64,000 nucleotides of DNA from Providencia vermicola. Its GTDB lineage: Bacteria; Pseudomonadota; Gammaproteobacteria; Enterobacterales; Enterobacteriaceae. How positions within the stretch are numbered: the stretch's first letter is position 1; each line of letters opens with the position of its first letter. The DNA is taken from NCBI RefSeq assembly GCF_020381325.1, contig NZ_JAGSPI010000002.1, positions 310,001 through 374,000 on the forward strand. Direction: 5' to 3'. The notes under the pieces were generated by a model. The model saw nothing but the letters and a program-made list of their open reading frames with translations. It did not search any database and had not been told where the DNA came from. The translations under genes and the position numbers were made by a program. Shown piece by piece: positions 16,515-27,194 of the stretch.

Positions 16515-16776
16515 AAATAATTAACATTTCTAGTTCCATTCCATTCACAAATGTCATTTACTATGCAATCTAATAAACAAAATCAATAATTGTGCGTTGG
16601 ATTACAGATAAAATGTTTTCTAATAGATACAATTTAGAGCAATTAAGAAAATAAAAGCTCTTAAATTACTCGATTGTTTTCGTTTTTGTTACTTCACCAA
16701 TAATAAACACTCAATCTCTCTCAGCACTGAGAGCGATCAAGTGTAAATAAATATTAGCATGCCATCGGAGGCGTAT

Positions 16777-18126
16777 ATGTTAAGCATTTTTAAACCAGCA
16801 CCTCATATAGAGAGGCTGCCAGCTGATAAGATAGACCCTGTCTATCGTAAGCTTCGTTGGCAGATCTTCATGGGTATTTTCTTTGGTTACGCAGCGTATT
16901 ATCTCGTCCGAAAGAACTTTGCCTTAGCAATGCCATACCTTGTTGAGCAAGGGTTTTCTAAAGGTGACTTAGGTTTCGCCTTATCAGGGATTTCAATTGC
17001 TTACGGTTTTTCTAAATTTATCATGGGGTCATTCTCTGACCGTGCGAACCCTCGTTATTTCCTACCTGCTGGTTTGATACTAGCCTCCGCAGTGATGTTG
17101 ATCATGGGCTTCGTACCATGGGCGACATCAAGCATCATGGTAATGTTCGTATTACTGTTCCTTTGTGGTTGGTTCCAAGGTATGGGTTGGCCTCCTTGTG
17201 GACGTACCATGGTTCACTGGTGGTCACAAAAAGAACGTGGTGGTATCGTTTCTGTTTGGAACTGTGCGCACAACGTCGGTGGTGGTATCCCGCCATTGCT
17301 GTTCCTACTCGGTATGGCATGGTTTAACGACTGGAAAGCTGCACTGTATATGCCTGCATTGGCTGCTATCCTCGTTGCTATTATCGCGTTTGCGTTAATG
17401 CGTGATACCCCTCAATCCTGTGGTCTTCCACCAATCGAAGAGTACAAAAACGACTACCCAACAGACTATAAAGCGTCCGATGAAGAAGAGTTAACGGCAA
17501 AAGAAATCTTCATGAAATACGTTTTCCCTAACAAACTGTTATGGATGATTGCGATTGCGAACGTATTCGTATACTTATTACGTTACGGTGTTCTTGACTG
17601 GTCACCAACTTACCTGCGTGAAGTGAAACACTTCGCAATGGATAAATCTTCATGGGCTTATTTCCTATATGAATACGCTGGTATCCCAGGCACATTATTA
17701 TGTGGTTGGATGTCGGATAAAGTGTTCCGCGGTAACCGTGGCGCAACAGGCGTATTCTTCATGGTTCTTGTAACCATCGCGACTATCGTGTTCTGGATGA
17801 ACCCAGCGGGTAACCCGAATGTTGATATGGCATGTATGTTGATCATCGGTTTCTTAATCTATGGTCCTGTCATGTTAATTGGCTTGCACGCCCTTGAACT
17901 TGCACCGAAAAAAGCAGCGGGTACTGCGGCTGGCTTTACGGGGCTATTCGGCTACCTCGGTGGTTCAGTAGCAGCAAGTGCTATCGTTGGTTATACCGTT
18001 GACTACTTCGGTTGGGACGGTGGTTTCGCTGTGATGATTGGTGGTTCAGCCCTTGCTGTTGTTCTGCTGTTTATCGTTATGATTAGCGAAAGCAAACACA
18101 AACGCGAATTAGCGAACTCTCAATAA
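16777..18126 (+). CDS. glpT: Glycerol-3-phosphate:phosphate antiporter GlpT
   Basis: A 449-aa MFS organophosphate:phosphate antiporter of the inner membrane, also the entry route for fosfomycin in enterics. The start at 16777 ([10 protein letters not shown]) has GGAGG upstream and matches the E. coli N-terminus. Conserved segments include [34 protein letters not shown] and [12 protein letters not shown]. It has twelve predicted membrane segments and no frame damage. glpQ follows after a hairpin. Confidence 0.98.
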   Translation: MLSIFKPAPHIERLPADKIDPVYRKLRWQIFMGIFFGYAAYYLVRKNFALAMPYLVEQGFSKGDLGFALSGISIAYGFSKFIMGSFSDRANPRYFLPAGLILASAVMLIMGFVPWATSSIMVMFVLLFLCGWFQGMGWPPCGRTMVHWWSQKERGGIVSVWNCAHNVGGGIPPLLFLLGMAWFNDWKAALYMPALAAILVAIIAFALMRDTPQSCGLPPIEEYKNDYPTDYKASDEEELTAKEIFMKYVFPNKLLWMIAIANVFVYLLRYGVLDWSPTYLREVKHFAMDKSSWAYFLYEYAGIPGTLLCGWMSDKVFRGNRGATGVFFMVLVTIATIVFWMNPAGNPNVDMACMLIIGFLIYGPVMLIGLHALELAPKKAAGTAAGFTGLFGYLGGSVAASAIVGYTVDYFGWDGGFAVMIGGSALAVVLLFIVMISESKHKRELANSQ

Positions 18127-18158
18127 ACATTTCGTTTATGAATAAACGCTAAACCTGA

Positions 18159-18190
18159 GGGCTATATCATAATGATATAGCCCTTTTTTT
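18159..18190 (+). terminator. glpT terminator / attenuator before glpQ
   Basis: GGGCTATATCAT pairs with ATGATATAGCCC (18159-18183) followed by seven T. It sits between glpT and glpQ and may reduce read-through into glpQ. Confidence 0.9.
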
Positions 18191-18219
18191 ATCCAAAAAA
18201 GTGCCAAGGAGATATAATC

Positions 18220-19293
18220 ATGAGCTTTCCATTAAAAACATTGGTGGCAAGTATGGTTTTAGTGATGTCAGTGTCCGCAACCGCGCAAGCGACAAATAAA
18301 GTGGTCATTGCCCATCGTGGTGCAAGTGGTTACTTACCTGAACACACCTTACCCGCTAAAGCGATGGCTTATGCACAAGATGCTGATTTTCTAGAACAAG
18401 ATTTAGTGATGACGAAAGATAATGAGCTGGTTGTACTGCATGACCATTATCTTGACCGCGTAACAGATGTGGCTGAGCGATTCCCCGATCGTGCACGAAA
18501 AGATGGTCGTTATTACGCGATTGACTTTACGCTGCCAGAAATTAAATCCCTGAAGTTCACAGAAGGGTTCGATATTGTTGATGGTAAGAAAGTCCAAAGC
18601 TATCCGAACCGTTTCCCTATGGGTAAATCTGATTTTCGCGTTCACACCTTCCAAGAAGAAATTGAGTTTGTTCAAGGCTTGAACAAATCAACGGGTAAAA
18701 ACATTGGTATTTATCCAGAAATTAAAGCACCTTGGTTCCACCAGCAAGAAGGCAAAGATATTACCAAGAAAACCCTAGAGGTGTTAAAAGCGTACGGTTA
18801 CACAGATAAAGACTCAAATGTTTATCTGCAATCCTTTGATCCAAATGATCTAAAACGCATCAAAAATACATTAATGCCTGAAATGGGAATGAACCTTAAA
18901 TTAGTTCAATTGATTGCCTATACCGATTGGGAAGAAACACAAGAGAAGAAACCTGATGGAACATGGGTAAACTATAACTACGATTGGATGATGAAACCAG
19001 GTGCGATGAAAGAAATTGCAACTTATGCAGATGGTATTGGCCCTGATTATCATATGTTAATTAATGAAGATTCCACTCCAAACAATATCAAAGTGAATGG
19101 TATGGTAAAAGAAGCCCACGAAAACAACATGGCGGTTCACCCATTCACTATTCGTGTCGATAAGCTACCTAAATATGCCAAAGATGGGCAACAGCTTTAT
19201 GACATCATATACAATCAGGCCGATGTCGATGGTGCCTTTACCGACTTCCCTGATCTAGGGGTTAAGTTCTTAGAGCAGCAGAAGCAGAAATAA
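18220..19293 (+). CDS. glpQ: Periplasmic glycerophosphodiester phosphodiesterase GlpQ
   Basis: A 357-aa secreted enzyme with a Sec signal peptide (cleavage after ATAQA near residue 25). It hydrolyses glycerophosphodiesters to sn-glycerol-3-phosphate and an alcohol such as choline. GDPD catalytic motifs are present: IAHRGASGYLPEHT, EQDLVMTKDNELVVLHD and the metal-binding YPEIKAPW. SD AAGGAG is well placed. Its product feeds GlpT and GlpABC. Confidence 0.97.
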   Translation: MSFPLKTLVASMVLVMSVSATAQATNKVVIAHRGASGYLPEHTLPAKAMAYAQDADFLEQDLVMTKDNELVVLHDHYLDRVTDVAERFPDRARKDGRYYAIDFTLPEIKSLKFTEGFDIVDGKKVQSYPNRFPMGKSDFRVHTFQEEIEFVQGLNKSTGKNIGIYPEIKAPWFHQQEGKDITKKTLEVLKAYGYTDKDSNVYLQSFDPNDLKRIKNTLMPEMGMNLKLVQLIAYTDWEETQEKKPDGTWVNYNYDWMMKPGAMKEIATYADGIGPDYHMLINEDSTPNNIKVNGMVKEAHENNMAVHPFTIRVDKLPKYAKDGQQLYDIIYNQADVDGAFTDFPDLGVKFLEQQKQK

Positions 19294-19313
19294 TCGCTTC
19301 CGTGCCAAAAACA

Positions 19314-19339
19314 ATAATGCAGCCATTTGGCTGCATTAT
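19314..19339 (-). terminator. Convergent terminator glpQ/epmA
   Basis: ATAATGCAGCC and GGCTGCATTAT form an 11-bp stem with an ATTT loop. On the minus strand TGTTTTTGG follows, so it terminates epmA and probably also slows glpQ read-through. Confidence 0.75.
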
Positions 19340-19365
19340 ATAACGAGCTATAAGCTTGATAATCG

Positions 19366-20343
19366 TTATGCAATCGTGACAGGAAAAGCAATCACATCAC
19401 TGATCCTTTCAGCATTTAATGCAATCATAATCAAGCGATCAACCCCGACAGCAACACCCGAGCAATCAGGCAATCCATGTTCTAATGCCGCTAATAAATG
19501 TTCATCAATCGGTTGAACAGATAGCCCCATCGCTGCTCGCTTACGGTTATCTTGTTCAAAACGTTGGCGCTGTTCGCTCACATCCGTCAATTCATGGAAG
19601 CCATTAGCCAACTCCATACCTTTATAATACACTTCAAAACGTTCTGCGACGCGATGGTCTTCAGTGCTAATCACCGCTAAAGAGGCTTGAGTTGCAGGGA
19701 AATGATACACAACGGCGGGCTTTTCTTTACCAATATGTGGCTCAACTCCCATCGTAAATAGCAACTGTAAAAGCGTATCTTTATCTTCTTCATGATCAGC
19801 TATATTGCTTAAATCAAGGCGTGCCGCCACTTCGCGCAGTTCACTTTTTTCTGCGGATAACGGGTCAATATCTAAATGGCGTAAAAAAGCCTGTTGGTAG
19901 GAAAGAAGCTCTGCACTTTCACATTCCAACACTTGTTGCAATAAGTCATCCACTTCATTAATTAAGCGATACATATCAAAGTGTGGGCGATACCACTCCA
20001 GCATCGTAAATTCTGGATTGTGGTGCCTACCCGCTTCTTCATTACGAAAGCTTTTGCCAAGCTGATATATCGGCCCACTGCCAGCAGCAAGTAAGCGTTT
20101 CATATGATATTCAGGACTGGTCATCAGGTAAAGATTGATGCCTTGCGCAGCGCCTGGGCCCACAAAACGTGTTTCAAATGGCACGAGGTGAAAGTCAGTC
20201 ACAGTAGCCTGACTCATTGCGGGGGTTTCGACCTCTAGTACACAGCGATCAGTAAAAAAACGTCTGATTTCAGCAATAATTTTTGCGCGCTGTAACAGGT
20301 TAGCGATGGGGGCTGTTGGCTGCCAATTCGCTATATCACTCAT
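19366..20343 (-). CDS. epmA: EF-P--(R)-beta-lysine ligase EpmA
   Basis: A 325-aa paralogue of the class II lysyl-tRNA synthetase catalytic core that ligates (R)-beta-lysine to Lys34 of EF-P. Class II motifs are visible: [14 protein letters not shown], the motif 2 region [20 protein letters not shown], and motif 3 [14 protein letters not shown]. The anticodon-binding domain is absent, as expected. Its partners efp and epmB are in this same window. Divergent from frdA, as in E. coli. Confidence 0.97.
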   Translation of the reverse strand: MSDIANWQPTAPIANLLQRAKIIAEIRRFFTDRCVLEVETPAMSQATVTDFHLVPFETRFVGPGAAQGINLYLMTSPEYHMKRLLAAGSGPIYQLGKSFRNEEAGRHHNPEFTMLEWYRPHFDMYRLINEVDDLLQQVLECESAELLSYQQAFLRHLDIDPLSAEKSELREVAARLDLSNIADHEEDKDTLLQLLFTMGVEPHIGKEKPAVVYHFPATQASLAVISTEDHRVAERFEVYYKGMELANGFHELTDVSEQRQRFEQDNRKRAAMGLSVQPIDEHLLAALEHGLPDCSGVAVGVDRLIMIALNAERISDVIAFPVTIA

Positions 20344-20850
20344 TAAGATGACTCCAAAATAAACTTAGTCGTGCAGTGTACTCACCTCTCGGACGACGCA
20401 CAATGCATTCGTATGCTTAAAAGCACATTTATCTAGTGCAAAACACCGTCAAGAAATAATCAGGCTTCTTCATTCCAAGGGTGAGTAAAGATGGCATGAT
20501 TATCCTAGGCTTTACTCGATTAAGCAAACCTTTACAGATAACGGGGCTTTTACCTAAAAATAACGTCACAAGGTCATGTTAATCGTCTGAGGTTATGCGA
20601 GGGAAAACATGATTATTCCTTATATTATGTGATAAAGCTGTTAACAAAAAATGAAACAATTCGCTTTCTCAATACGTTAAAATAGAGAAATTAAAAAATA
20701 AAAACGTGTATTTAAATAAAGAGTGAAGCAAGTCCCAATTTAATATTCGAGATGAATTAAAATCTTCACAGCAAATAACAGTATTATTCTCTTACTTTGA
20801 ATAAAACCCGACTAATTTACTTGGTTTTTAATCCTGTCTTTTTGTGTAAA

Positions 20851-20869
20851 AATAATGATAATCATTTGA
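20851..20869. promoter_or_regulatory. Fur box
   Basis: AATAATGATAATCATTTGA matches the 19-bp Fur consensus GATAATGATAATCATTATC at 15 positions. It is about 310 bp upstream of frdA and about 510 bp from epmA, far from both starts. Confidence 0.7.
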
Positions 20870-20975
20870 AATTTCTTTTTATTCATTCTTAACACACTAA
20901 AAATACTCTCATTGTAAAAACATTTTATAAAAAGATGACCCACCTCACATTTCGTGGGTAAATTCACCCAAAACC

Positions 20976-21017
20976 CCCCTCTATATCAAATTTATCTCTT
21001 GGACTATTCGTTATAAT
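20976..21017 (+). promoter_or_regulatory. Candidate FNR-dependent frdA promoter
   Basis: A perfect -10 (TATAAT, 21012-21017) lacks a good -35. An ATCAA half-site (20985-20989) would place a 14-bp FNR site at 20976-20989, centred about 41 bp upstream of the predicted start point, the class II activator position. The left half is degenerate. FNR control of frd is known in E. coli. Confidence 0.4.
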
Positions 21018-21175
21018 TCACAGCACGATAAGTCATTATTAGCTATTATATTATTTACTATTAAAAAAGAGAGATTTGACAATTTGACATTAGGTTGAAT
21101 TGAAAATGACCTAGCTAATTATCAAAAGTATTTAAAAGAATTTATCAATTTACACTTGAACAATGGAGAAGCGCA

Positions 21176-22972
21176 GTGCAAACCTTCAATGCCGATTTAG
21201 CGATTATCGGGGCCGGGGGCGCAGGCTTACGTGCAGCGATTGCTGCCGCTGAAGCAAATCCCAATATCAAGATTGCTCTGGTCTCAAAAGTATACCCAAT
21301 GCGTAGCCACACCGTGGCAGCAGAGGGAGGATCAGCCGCAGTTACTCAGGCTCATGACTCCTATGACTATCATTTTAATGATACTGTCGCAGGTGGGGAT
21401 TGGCTGTGTGAGCAAGATGTCGTCGATTATTTCGTCGAACATTGCCCAACAGAAATGACCCAACTCGAATTATGGGGCTGCCCGTGGAGCCGTAAACCAG
21501 ATGGCTCAGTTAACGTTCGCCGCTTTGGTGGAATGAAAATTGAGCGTACGTGGTTCGCTGCCGATAAAACTGGCTTCCACATGCTCCATACACTCTTCCA
21601 GACATCATTAAAATACCCTCAAATTCAACGTTTTGATGAGCATTTTGTTCTCGATATCATTGTTGATGAAGGTCAAGCTCGTGGACTCGTTGCACTTAAC
21701 ATGATGGAAGGTACGAAAGTTCAAATTCGTGCAAATGCGATCGTGATGGCGACGGGTGGTGCTGGCCGTGTTTATCGTTATAACACCAATGGTGGTATTG
21801 TGACTGGTGATGGTATGGGTATGGCATTCCGCCATGGCGTACCACTGCGCGATATGGAATTTGTTCAATATCACCCAACAGGGTTACCAGGTTCAGGTAT
21901 CTTAATGACCGAAGGTTGTCGTGGTGAAGGTGGTATTCTGGTTAACAAAGATGGCTACCGTTACCTGCAAGACTACGGAATGGGCCCTGAAACACCACTT
22001 GGTAAACCAGAAAACAAGTATATGGAACTCGGCCCTCGTGACAAAGTTTCTCAAGCTTTCTGGCACGAATGGCGTGCAGGACGCACCATTAGCACGCACC
22101 GTGGTGATGTTGTGTATCTGGATCTTCGCCATCTGGGGGCAGAAAAACTCCATGAGCGTTTACCGTTCATTTGTGAATTAGCGAAAGCTTACGTGGGCGT
22201 TGACCCAGTAACAGACCCAATTCCTGTTCGTCCAACCGCTCACTACACCATGGGTGGTATCGAAACAGATCAACGCACTGAAACACGCATTAAAGGCCTA
22301 TTTGCAGTCGGTGAGTGTTCTTCTGTTGGTTTACACGGTGCAAACCGTTTAGGTTCTAACTCACTGGCAGAACTGGTGGTATTTGGTCGTTTAGCGGGTG
22401 AAGAAGCTGCACGCCATGCGGCAGAAGCAACCCCTGCAAATGCCAGCGCCATTGAAGCACGTACCCGCGATATCGAAAATGACCTGCAAAAACTCATGAA
22501 CCAAAAAGGGAAAGAGAGCTGGTCGAAAATTCGCGATGAAATGGGTATGTCAATGGAAGAAGGTTGCGGTATCTACCGTACACCTGAGTTAATGCAAAAA
22601 ACCGTTGATAAGATTGCCGAACTGAAAGAACGCTTTAAACACGTCGAAATTACTGACCATAGCAGCGTCTTTAACACTGACCTACTGTACACCATTGAAT
22701 TAGGCTTTGGCCTGGATGTGGCGGAATGTATGGCTCACTCTGCAATTAACCGAAAAGAATCACGTGGTGCTCACCAACGTCTCGACGAAGGCTGTACTGA
22801 GCGTGATGATGTGAATTTCCTTAAACATACTTTGGCATTCTATAACCCAGAGGGCTCCCCTCGTTTAGAATACAGTGATGTGAAAATCACGAAATCTCAG
22901 CCAGCTAAACGTGTTTACGGTGCCGAAGCTGAAGCTCAAGATAAGGCAAAGAAGGAGCAAGCTAATGGATGA
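21176..22972 (+). CDS. frdA: Fumarate reductase flavoprotein subunit
   Basis: A 598-aa catalytic subunit that reduces fumarate to succinate. It starts with GTG, as does E. coli frdA. His45 in [11 protein letters not shown] is the covalent FAD attachment site. Substrate-binding segments [23 protein letters not shown] and [14 protein letters not shown] are intact. It is the first gene of frdABCD and overlaps frdB by 8 bp. It supports anaerobic respiration with fumarate supplied by AspA and DcuA, both encoded further along this window. Confidence 0.98.
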   Translation: MQTFNADLAIIGAGGAGLRAAIAAAEANPNIKIALVSKVYPMRSHTVAAEGGSAAVTQAHDSYDYHFNDTVAGGDWLCEQDVVDYFVEHCPTEMTQLELWGCPWSRKPDGSVNVRRFGGMKIERTWFAADKTGFHMLHTLFQTSLKYPQIQRFDEHFVLDIIVDEGQARGLVALNMMEGTKVQIRANAIVMATGGAGRVYRYNTNGGIVTGDGMGMAFRHGVPLRDMEFVQYHPTGLPGSGILMTEGCRGEGGILVNKDGYRYLQDYGMGPETPLGKPENKYMELGPRDKVSQAFWHEWRAGRTISTHRGDVVYLDLRHLGAEKLHERLPFICELAKAYVGVDPVTDPIPVRPTAHYTMGGIETDQRTETRIKGLFAVGECSSVGLHGANRLGSNSLAELVVFGRLAGEEAARHAAEATPANASAIEARTRDIENDLQKLMNQKGKESWSKIRDEMGMSMEEGCGIYRTPELMQKTVDKIAELKERFKHVEITDHSSVFNTDLLYTIELGFGLDVAECMAHSAINRKESRGAHQRLDEGCTERDDVNFLKHTLAFYNPEGSPRLEYSDVKITKSQPAKRVYGAEAEAQDKAKKEQANG

Positions 22973-23699
22973 TATGAAACACCTAAAAATGGAGATCATG
23001 CGTTACAATCCGGAAACGGATAGTGAGCCCCATTTGGTGACGTATGATGTCCCTTACGACGAGCAAACTTCTTTGTTAGATGCATTAGGCTATATCAAAG
23101 ATAACCTCGCTCCAGACCTGTCTTACCGTTGGTCTTGTCGTATGGCGATTTGTGGTTCTTGCGGCATGATGGTCGATAAAGTACCTAAACTGGCGTGTAA
23201 AACATTCCTGCGTGAATACCCGCAAGGCATGAAAGTTGAGCCATTAGGTAACTTCCCAATTGAGCGCGACCTTGTTGTTGATATGACCCACTTTATTGAG
23301 CGTTTAGAAGCCATTAAACCGTACATCATCGGTAATGATCGTAAACCTTCTGAAGGCCCAAATAAACAAACGCCTGCACAGATGGCTAAATACCATCAGT
23401 TCTCAGGCTGTATCAACTGTGGTCTGTGCTATGCAGCTTGCCCACAATTTGGACTGAACCCAGAGTTCATCGGCCCAGCAGCAATCACATTGGCAGAGCG
23501 CTACAATTTAGATAACCGAGACCATGGTGCGAAAGAGCGCATGACCTTATTAAATGGTGACAATGGTGTCTGGAGCTGTACGTTTGTAGGCTACTGTTCT
23601 GAAGTCTGTCCTAAGCATGTCGACCCTGCTGGCGCTATTCAGCAAGGAAAAGTTGCCAGCGCGCAAGACTTTGTTATCGCCATGCTGAAGCCACGATAA
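22965..23699 (+). CDS. frdB: Fumarate reductase iron-sulfur subunit
   Basis: A 244-aa protein. The ATG at 22965 ([11 protein letters not shown]) aligns with the E. coli start and has AGGAG upstream; an earlier in-frame ATG inside frdA is not used. Three clusters are visible: [2Fe-2S] in [12 protein letters not shown], [4Fe-4S] in [12 protein letters not shown], and [3Fe-4S] in [15 protein letters not shown]. It transfers electrons from menaquinol at FrdCD to FrdA. Confidence 0.97.
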   Translation: MDDMKHLKMEIMRYNPETDSEPHLVTYDVPYDEQTSLLDALGYIKDNLAPDLSYRWSCRMAICGSCGMMVDKVPKLACKTFLREYPQGMKVEPLGNFPIERDLVVDMTHFIERLEAIKPYIIGNDRKPSEGPNKQTPAQMAKYHQFSGCINCGLCYAACPQFGLNPEFIGPAAITLAERYNLDNRDHGAKERMTLLNGDNGVWSCTFVGYCSEVCPKHVDPAGAIQQGKVASAQDFVIAMLKPR

Positions 23700-23713
23700 G
23701 GAGAATTGAAGTC

Positions 23714-24109
23714 ATGACTACGAAACGTAAACCCTATGTCAGAGAAATGAAGGGCGACTGGTGGCAAAAGCTGGGTTTCTACCGCTTTTACATCATGCGT
23801 GAAAGTACCTCCGTCCTTCAGGTCTGGTTCAGTATTTTAGTCCTGTATGGGGTGTTTGCGCTAAAAAGCGGTCCTGAATCATGGGCTGGCTTTGTTGGGT
23901 TCTTAAGTAACCCAATCATTCTTATCATTAACATTATTACACTGGCTGCTACATTGCTGCACACCACGACGTGGTTCAACCTTGCACCAAAGGCCGTCAG
24001 TATTATTGTGAAAGATAAGAAAATGTCTGATGAGCCTATCGTTAAAGGCTTCTGGGCTCTCACGATTGTTGTTACCGCAGCAATCTTAGCTATCGCATTG
24101 TTATTTTAA
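23714..24109 (+). CDS. frdC: Fumarate reductase membrane anchor subunit C
   Basis: A 131-aa hydrophobic anchor with three membrane segments. [23 protein letters not shown] is the typical N-terminus, and [13 protein letters not shown] precedes the last helix. With FrdD it forms the quinol site and holds FrdAB to the membrane. Confidence 0.97.
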   Translation: MTTKRKPYVREMKGDWWQKLGFYRFYIMRESTSVLQVWFSILVLYGVFALKSGPESWAGFVGFLSNPIILIINIITLAATLLHTTTWFNLAPKAVSIIVKDKKMSDEPIVKGFWALTIVVTAAILAIALLF

Positions 24110-24124
24110 TCTAAGGAGAATCTG

Positions 24125-24478
24125 ATGAATCTAACGCCTAAACGTTCCGATGAGCCGATTTTCTGGGGATTATTTGGTGCAGGTGGTATGTGGAGCGCCG
24201 TAATTGGCCCTGCTATCATCATTCTGTTAGGAATTTTAATTCCACTGGGTGTTGCACCAGAAATGCTGAGCTATGAGCGTATTATGGCATTTAGCCAAAG
24301 CTTTATCGGCCGTATTTTCTTACTACTGATGATTATTCTGCCTGTTTGGTGTGGGATGCACCGTATTCACCACACACTGCATGATTTTAAAATCCATGTC
24401 CCTGCGACAAAATGGGTTTTTTACGGCGGTTCTGCAATCATTAGTGTTATTGCTCTGATTGGTGTATTCACCCTGTAA
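24125..24478 (+). CDS. frdD: Fumarate reductase membrane anchor subunit D
   Basis: A 117-aa anchor subunit with three membrane segments and the family motif [14 protein letters not shown]. Preceded by AAGGAGA. Last gene of frdABCD, followed by a strong terminator. Confidence 0.97.
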   Translation: MNLTPKRSDEPIFWGLFGAGGMWSAVIGPAIIILLGILIPLGVAPEMLSYERIMAFSQSFIGRIFLLLMIILPVWCGMHRIHHTLHDFKIHVPATKWVFYGGSAIISVIALIGVFTL

Positions 24479-24504
24479 TCACGCAATAATTTAGATGCAT
24501 ATCA

Positions 24505-24540
24505 ATACCCCATATGTGAAAGCATATGGGGTATTTTTTA
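24505..24540 (+). terminator. frdABCD terminator
   Basis: ATACCCCATATG (24505-24516) and CATATGGGGTAT (24523-24534) form a perfect 12-bp stem, followed by TTTTTTA. Confidence 0.93.
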
Positions 24541-24823
24541 TTGCTAGAAAATTAAATTTTAATCGCAAATAAAAATAGAAAATAATACTTAAGCTACGCA
24601 CAAATAGAGATTATCTGTTCTTAAATGGCGTTTATTTTAAATCCATAATATTCAGACTAACCTCAGTTGTTATAAAAAAAGCAGCTTGCTATGATAAATA
24701 GAAGATAAAAATATTGATTTTATTTCAATAAAATCAATACATTAACAAAAATTATGTTTACTTGAATAAATAAGAGATTTAATTATCTCTATTTTTCTAT
24801 CACTCATGGTAAGAGAAAATTAA
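24541..24823. other. AT-rich spacer at the start of the accessory stretch
   Basis: With the frd terminator this makes a 345-bp gap after frdD. Very AT-rich, with no gene or clear operator. It presumably carries the promoter of the small secreted protein that follows. Confidence 0.5.
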
Positions 24824-25222
24824 ATGAAATTTAAAGGATTATTTATTTCGATATTTCTTTCTGGCGCAATGATATTACCCGCCCATGCAAACTCATTTTC
24901 GGTTAAAAATAAAACCGTTGATGAACTGCCCACTGAAACAGATTTCTATAATGAATGTGTCAGCACAAATACCTATACTTATCTACCCATGGCAGGGGAA
25001 CCGCAGTCTTCGGTAGATAAAAAACGGGCAAAACAACAAGCGGCCGTTAAGAAAAAATGCAAGTGTGCTGCACCGCTTGAATATAAATTGTTCTATGAGT
25101 TGGTGGGTAATGACCCTGAAGCATTCACTAAAAAAATGCAAGCAGACCAGCAACTCGCAATGCAAACAGCGCAAAAAGTCGTTGATAGAAAACGTCAAAT
25201 TGATAAGCAATGCACTAAATAG
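24824..25222 (+). CDS. Small secreted protein of unknown function
   Basis: A 132-aa protein with a clear Sec signal peptide (hydrophobic FISIFLSGAMILP, cleavage after AHA near residue 22). The mature part is about 110 residues, Lys-rich, with four cysteines in two spaced groups (ECVST, KKKCKCAAP and a C-terminal KQCTK), and a helical Gln/Lys-rich C-terminal half. I do not recognise a family. It is monocistronic, with an inverted repeat downstream, at the left edge of the accessory stretch. A periplasmic location is likely; the function is unknown. Confidence 0.7.
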   Translation: MKFKGLFISIFLSGAMILPAHANSFSVKNKTVDELPTETDFYNECVSTNTYTYLPMAGEPQSSVDKKRAKQQAAVKKKCKCAAPLEYKLFYELVGNDPEAFTKKMQADQQLAMQTAQKVVDRKRQIDKQCTK

Positions 25223-25230
25223 TTTTCCCC

Positions 25231-25274
25231 AGCTTAAGGTATGGCTCTGCATTTATTTACCATACCTTAAAGCT
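25231..25274. repeat. Inverted repeat between secreted protein gene and tetR
   Basis: TTAAGGTATGG (25234-25244) pairs perfectly with CCATACCTTAA (25260-25270), extended by AGC/GCT with one bulged base. There is no T run on the plus side. It could act as a convergent terminator or RNA stabiliser. The arm contains the same TTAAGGT heptamer that is repeated next to it. Confidence 0.7.
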
Positions 25275-25308
25275 TAAGGTTTAAGGTTTAAGGTTTAAGG
25301 TTTAAGGC
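25274..25308. repeat. Tandem heptamer repeat (TTAAGGT)
   Basis: Four perfect TTAAGGT units followed by TTAAGGC. In the reconstructed frame of tetR, the stop codon (25297-25295 on the minus strand) falls inside this array, so the repeat overlaps the 3' end of the ancestral gene. Confidence 0.95.
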
Positions 25309-25323
25309 CTTGAATTAACGCAT

Positions 25324-25914
<591 letters not shown>

Positions 25915-25922
25915 TCATTGAC

Positions 25923-25941
25923 ACTCTATCATTGATAGAGA
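25923..25941. promoter_or_regulatory. tet operator 1
   Basis: CTCTATCATTGATAGAG (25924-25940) is a near-perfect classical tetO palindrome. It lies between divergent tetR and tetA. Confidence 0.93.
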
Positions 25942-25951
25942 TATATTCAAA

Positions 25952-25969
25952 ATCTATCACTGATAGAGA
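25952..25969. promoter_or_regulatory. tet operator 2
   Basis: TCTATCACTGATAGAGA (25953-25969) is the second tetO, about 12 bp after the first and immediately upstream of the tetA start. The two-operator layout is that of tetR-tetA regulons of classes A to E. Confidence 0.93.
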
Positions 25970-25977
25970 AATGAAAA

Positions 25978-27180
25978 ATGAATAAATCTGCAATTACCGC
26001 CTTAACAATTACCAGTCTCGATGCCATTGGAATCGGGCTGATTATGCCTGTATTACCTGCATTATTGCGGGAATATGTGTCTGCTGAAAATTTAGCTCAT
26101 CATTACGGTATCTTGCTGGCGCTGTACGCTATCATGCAGGTTTTTTTCGCCCCTATATTGGGGAAATTGTCAGATAAATTGGGACGCCGCCCCGTACTAC
26201 TGCTCTCCTTAGCAGGTGCCGCAGTTGATTACACCTTGCTCGCGCTCTCAAGCACACTGTGGATGTTGTATTTAGGTCGGTTAATTTCAGGGATCACTGG
26301 CGCAACGGGGGCGGTCGCCGCCTCAATAATTGCTGACAGCACCGAACCTCATGAACGAACGAAGTGGTTTGGACGACTAGGCGCTGCTTTTGGTGTTGGC
26401 CTTATTGCTGGCCCTATGATCGGGGGTCTTGCAGGTGAATATTCCCCTCATTTACCGTTCATCATCGCGGCCATCTTGAATACAGGTGCTTTTATTGGAG
26501 TATCTTTGATCTTTAAAGATAGAAAAATTAAGTGTAAACAAGAAGATACAAGTAAATCTCCAGTAGTATCCATCTCTTTTATGCAAGTCATAAAACCAAT
26601 CACACTGCTCATATTCGTCTTTTTTATGGCGCAGTTGATAGGTCAGATCCCCGCGACAACTTGGGTGCTATTCACCGAAAATCGCTTTCAATGGGGCAGT
26701 ATGGAAGTCGGATTATCTTTGGCGGGGCTTGGCGTGATGCATGCACTATTTCAAGCATTCGTTGCAGGGGCAATTGCTAAGAAATTTAATGAAAAAACAA
26801 CGATTTTGGTGGGATTTGTTGTCGATGGCAGTGCATTCTTGATCTTATCATTTATCTCACAAGGCTGGATGATTTACCCAACGCTAATCCTGCTTGCAGG
26901 GGGAAGTATCGCGCTTCCCGCTCTTCAAGGGCTAATGTCCACTCAGGTAAACCAAGCAAATCAAGGCAAACTGCAAGGTGTTCTCGTCAGTTTAACCAAT
27001 ACCACAGGCGTCATTGGCCCACTCCTATTTAGCTTTATTTTTGGTCAAACATTGACTGTTTGGGATGGCTCGGTGTGGTTAATTGGAGCGATATTATATC
27101 TTCTCTTAATCATGGTTTACCCTTATTGCCAATTTAAAATCAACAAAAGATCAAACCAAACGAAAACCTATTCTTATTAA
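25978..27180 (+). CDS. tetA: Tetracycline efflux MFS transporter, TetA family
   Basis: A 400-aa DHA1-type tetracycline/H+ antiporter with 12 membrane segments. Motif A (GKLSDKLGRRPVLL) is exact for Tet pumps, and TSLDAIGIGLIMPVLPALLREY is the Tet N-terminal signature. The LGAAFGVGLIAGPMIGG stretch is motif C. The linker loop (RKIKCKQEDTSKSP) and the C-terminus are divergent from classes A, B, D and H as I recall them. It is probably a class typical of Providencia relatives; I do not assign a number. No insertion sequence or resistance gene flanks it, which suggests a chromosomal copy. Confidence 0.92.
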   Translation: MNKSAITALTITSLDAIGIGLIMPVLPALLREYVSAENLAHHYGILLALYAIMQVFFAPILGKLSDKLGRRPVLLLSLAGAAVDYTLLALSSTLWMLYLGRLISGITGATGAVAASIIADSTEPHERTKWFGRLGAAFGVGLIAGPMIGGLAGEYSPHLPFIIAAILNTGAFIGVSLIFKDRKIKCKQEDTSKSPVVSISFMQVIKPITLLIFVFFMAQLIGQIPATTWVLFTENRFQWGSMEVGLSLAGLGVMHALFQAFVAGAIAKKFNEKTTILVGFVVDGSAFLILSFISQGWMIYPTLILLAGGSIALPALQGLMSTQVNQANQGKLQGVLVSLTNTTGVIGPLLFSFIFGQTLTVWDGSVWLIGAILYLLLIMVYPYCQFKINKRSNQTKTYSY

Positions 27181-27194
27181 CGAAACTAACAATA

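Larger units (their letters stand above)
16341..16776. other. glpA-glpT divergent control region
   Basis: A 436-bp AT-rich gap without a gene. Besides the candidate GlpR and CRP sites listed separately, it contains several TTTTCGTTTTTGTT-like stretches that may be further GlpR half-sites. No RNA gene is apparent. Confidence 0.7.
20344..21175. other. 832-bp gene-free region between epmA and frdA
   Basis: AT-rich with no convincing open frame on either strand. It contains a near-consensus Fur box (20851-20869), and a -10 element with a possible FNR half-site upstream of frdA, both listed separately. An unrecognised small RNA is possible. I looked for the RyhB core motif near the Fur box and did not find it. 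Confidence 0.6.

Noticed and set aside
20760..20960. Possible RyhB-like small RNA beside the Fur box
   Set aside because: The conserved RyhB core and a terminator hairpin with a T run were not found on either side; left as an open question only.
25924..27180. Tetracycline genes as part of a transposon such as Tn10
   Set aside because: No transposase, terminal repeats or other resistance genes flank them, and the TetA/TetR sequences differ from the Tn10 class.
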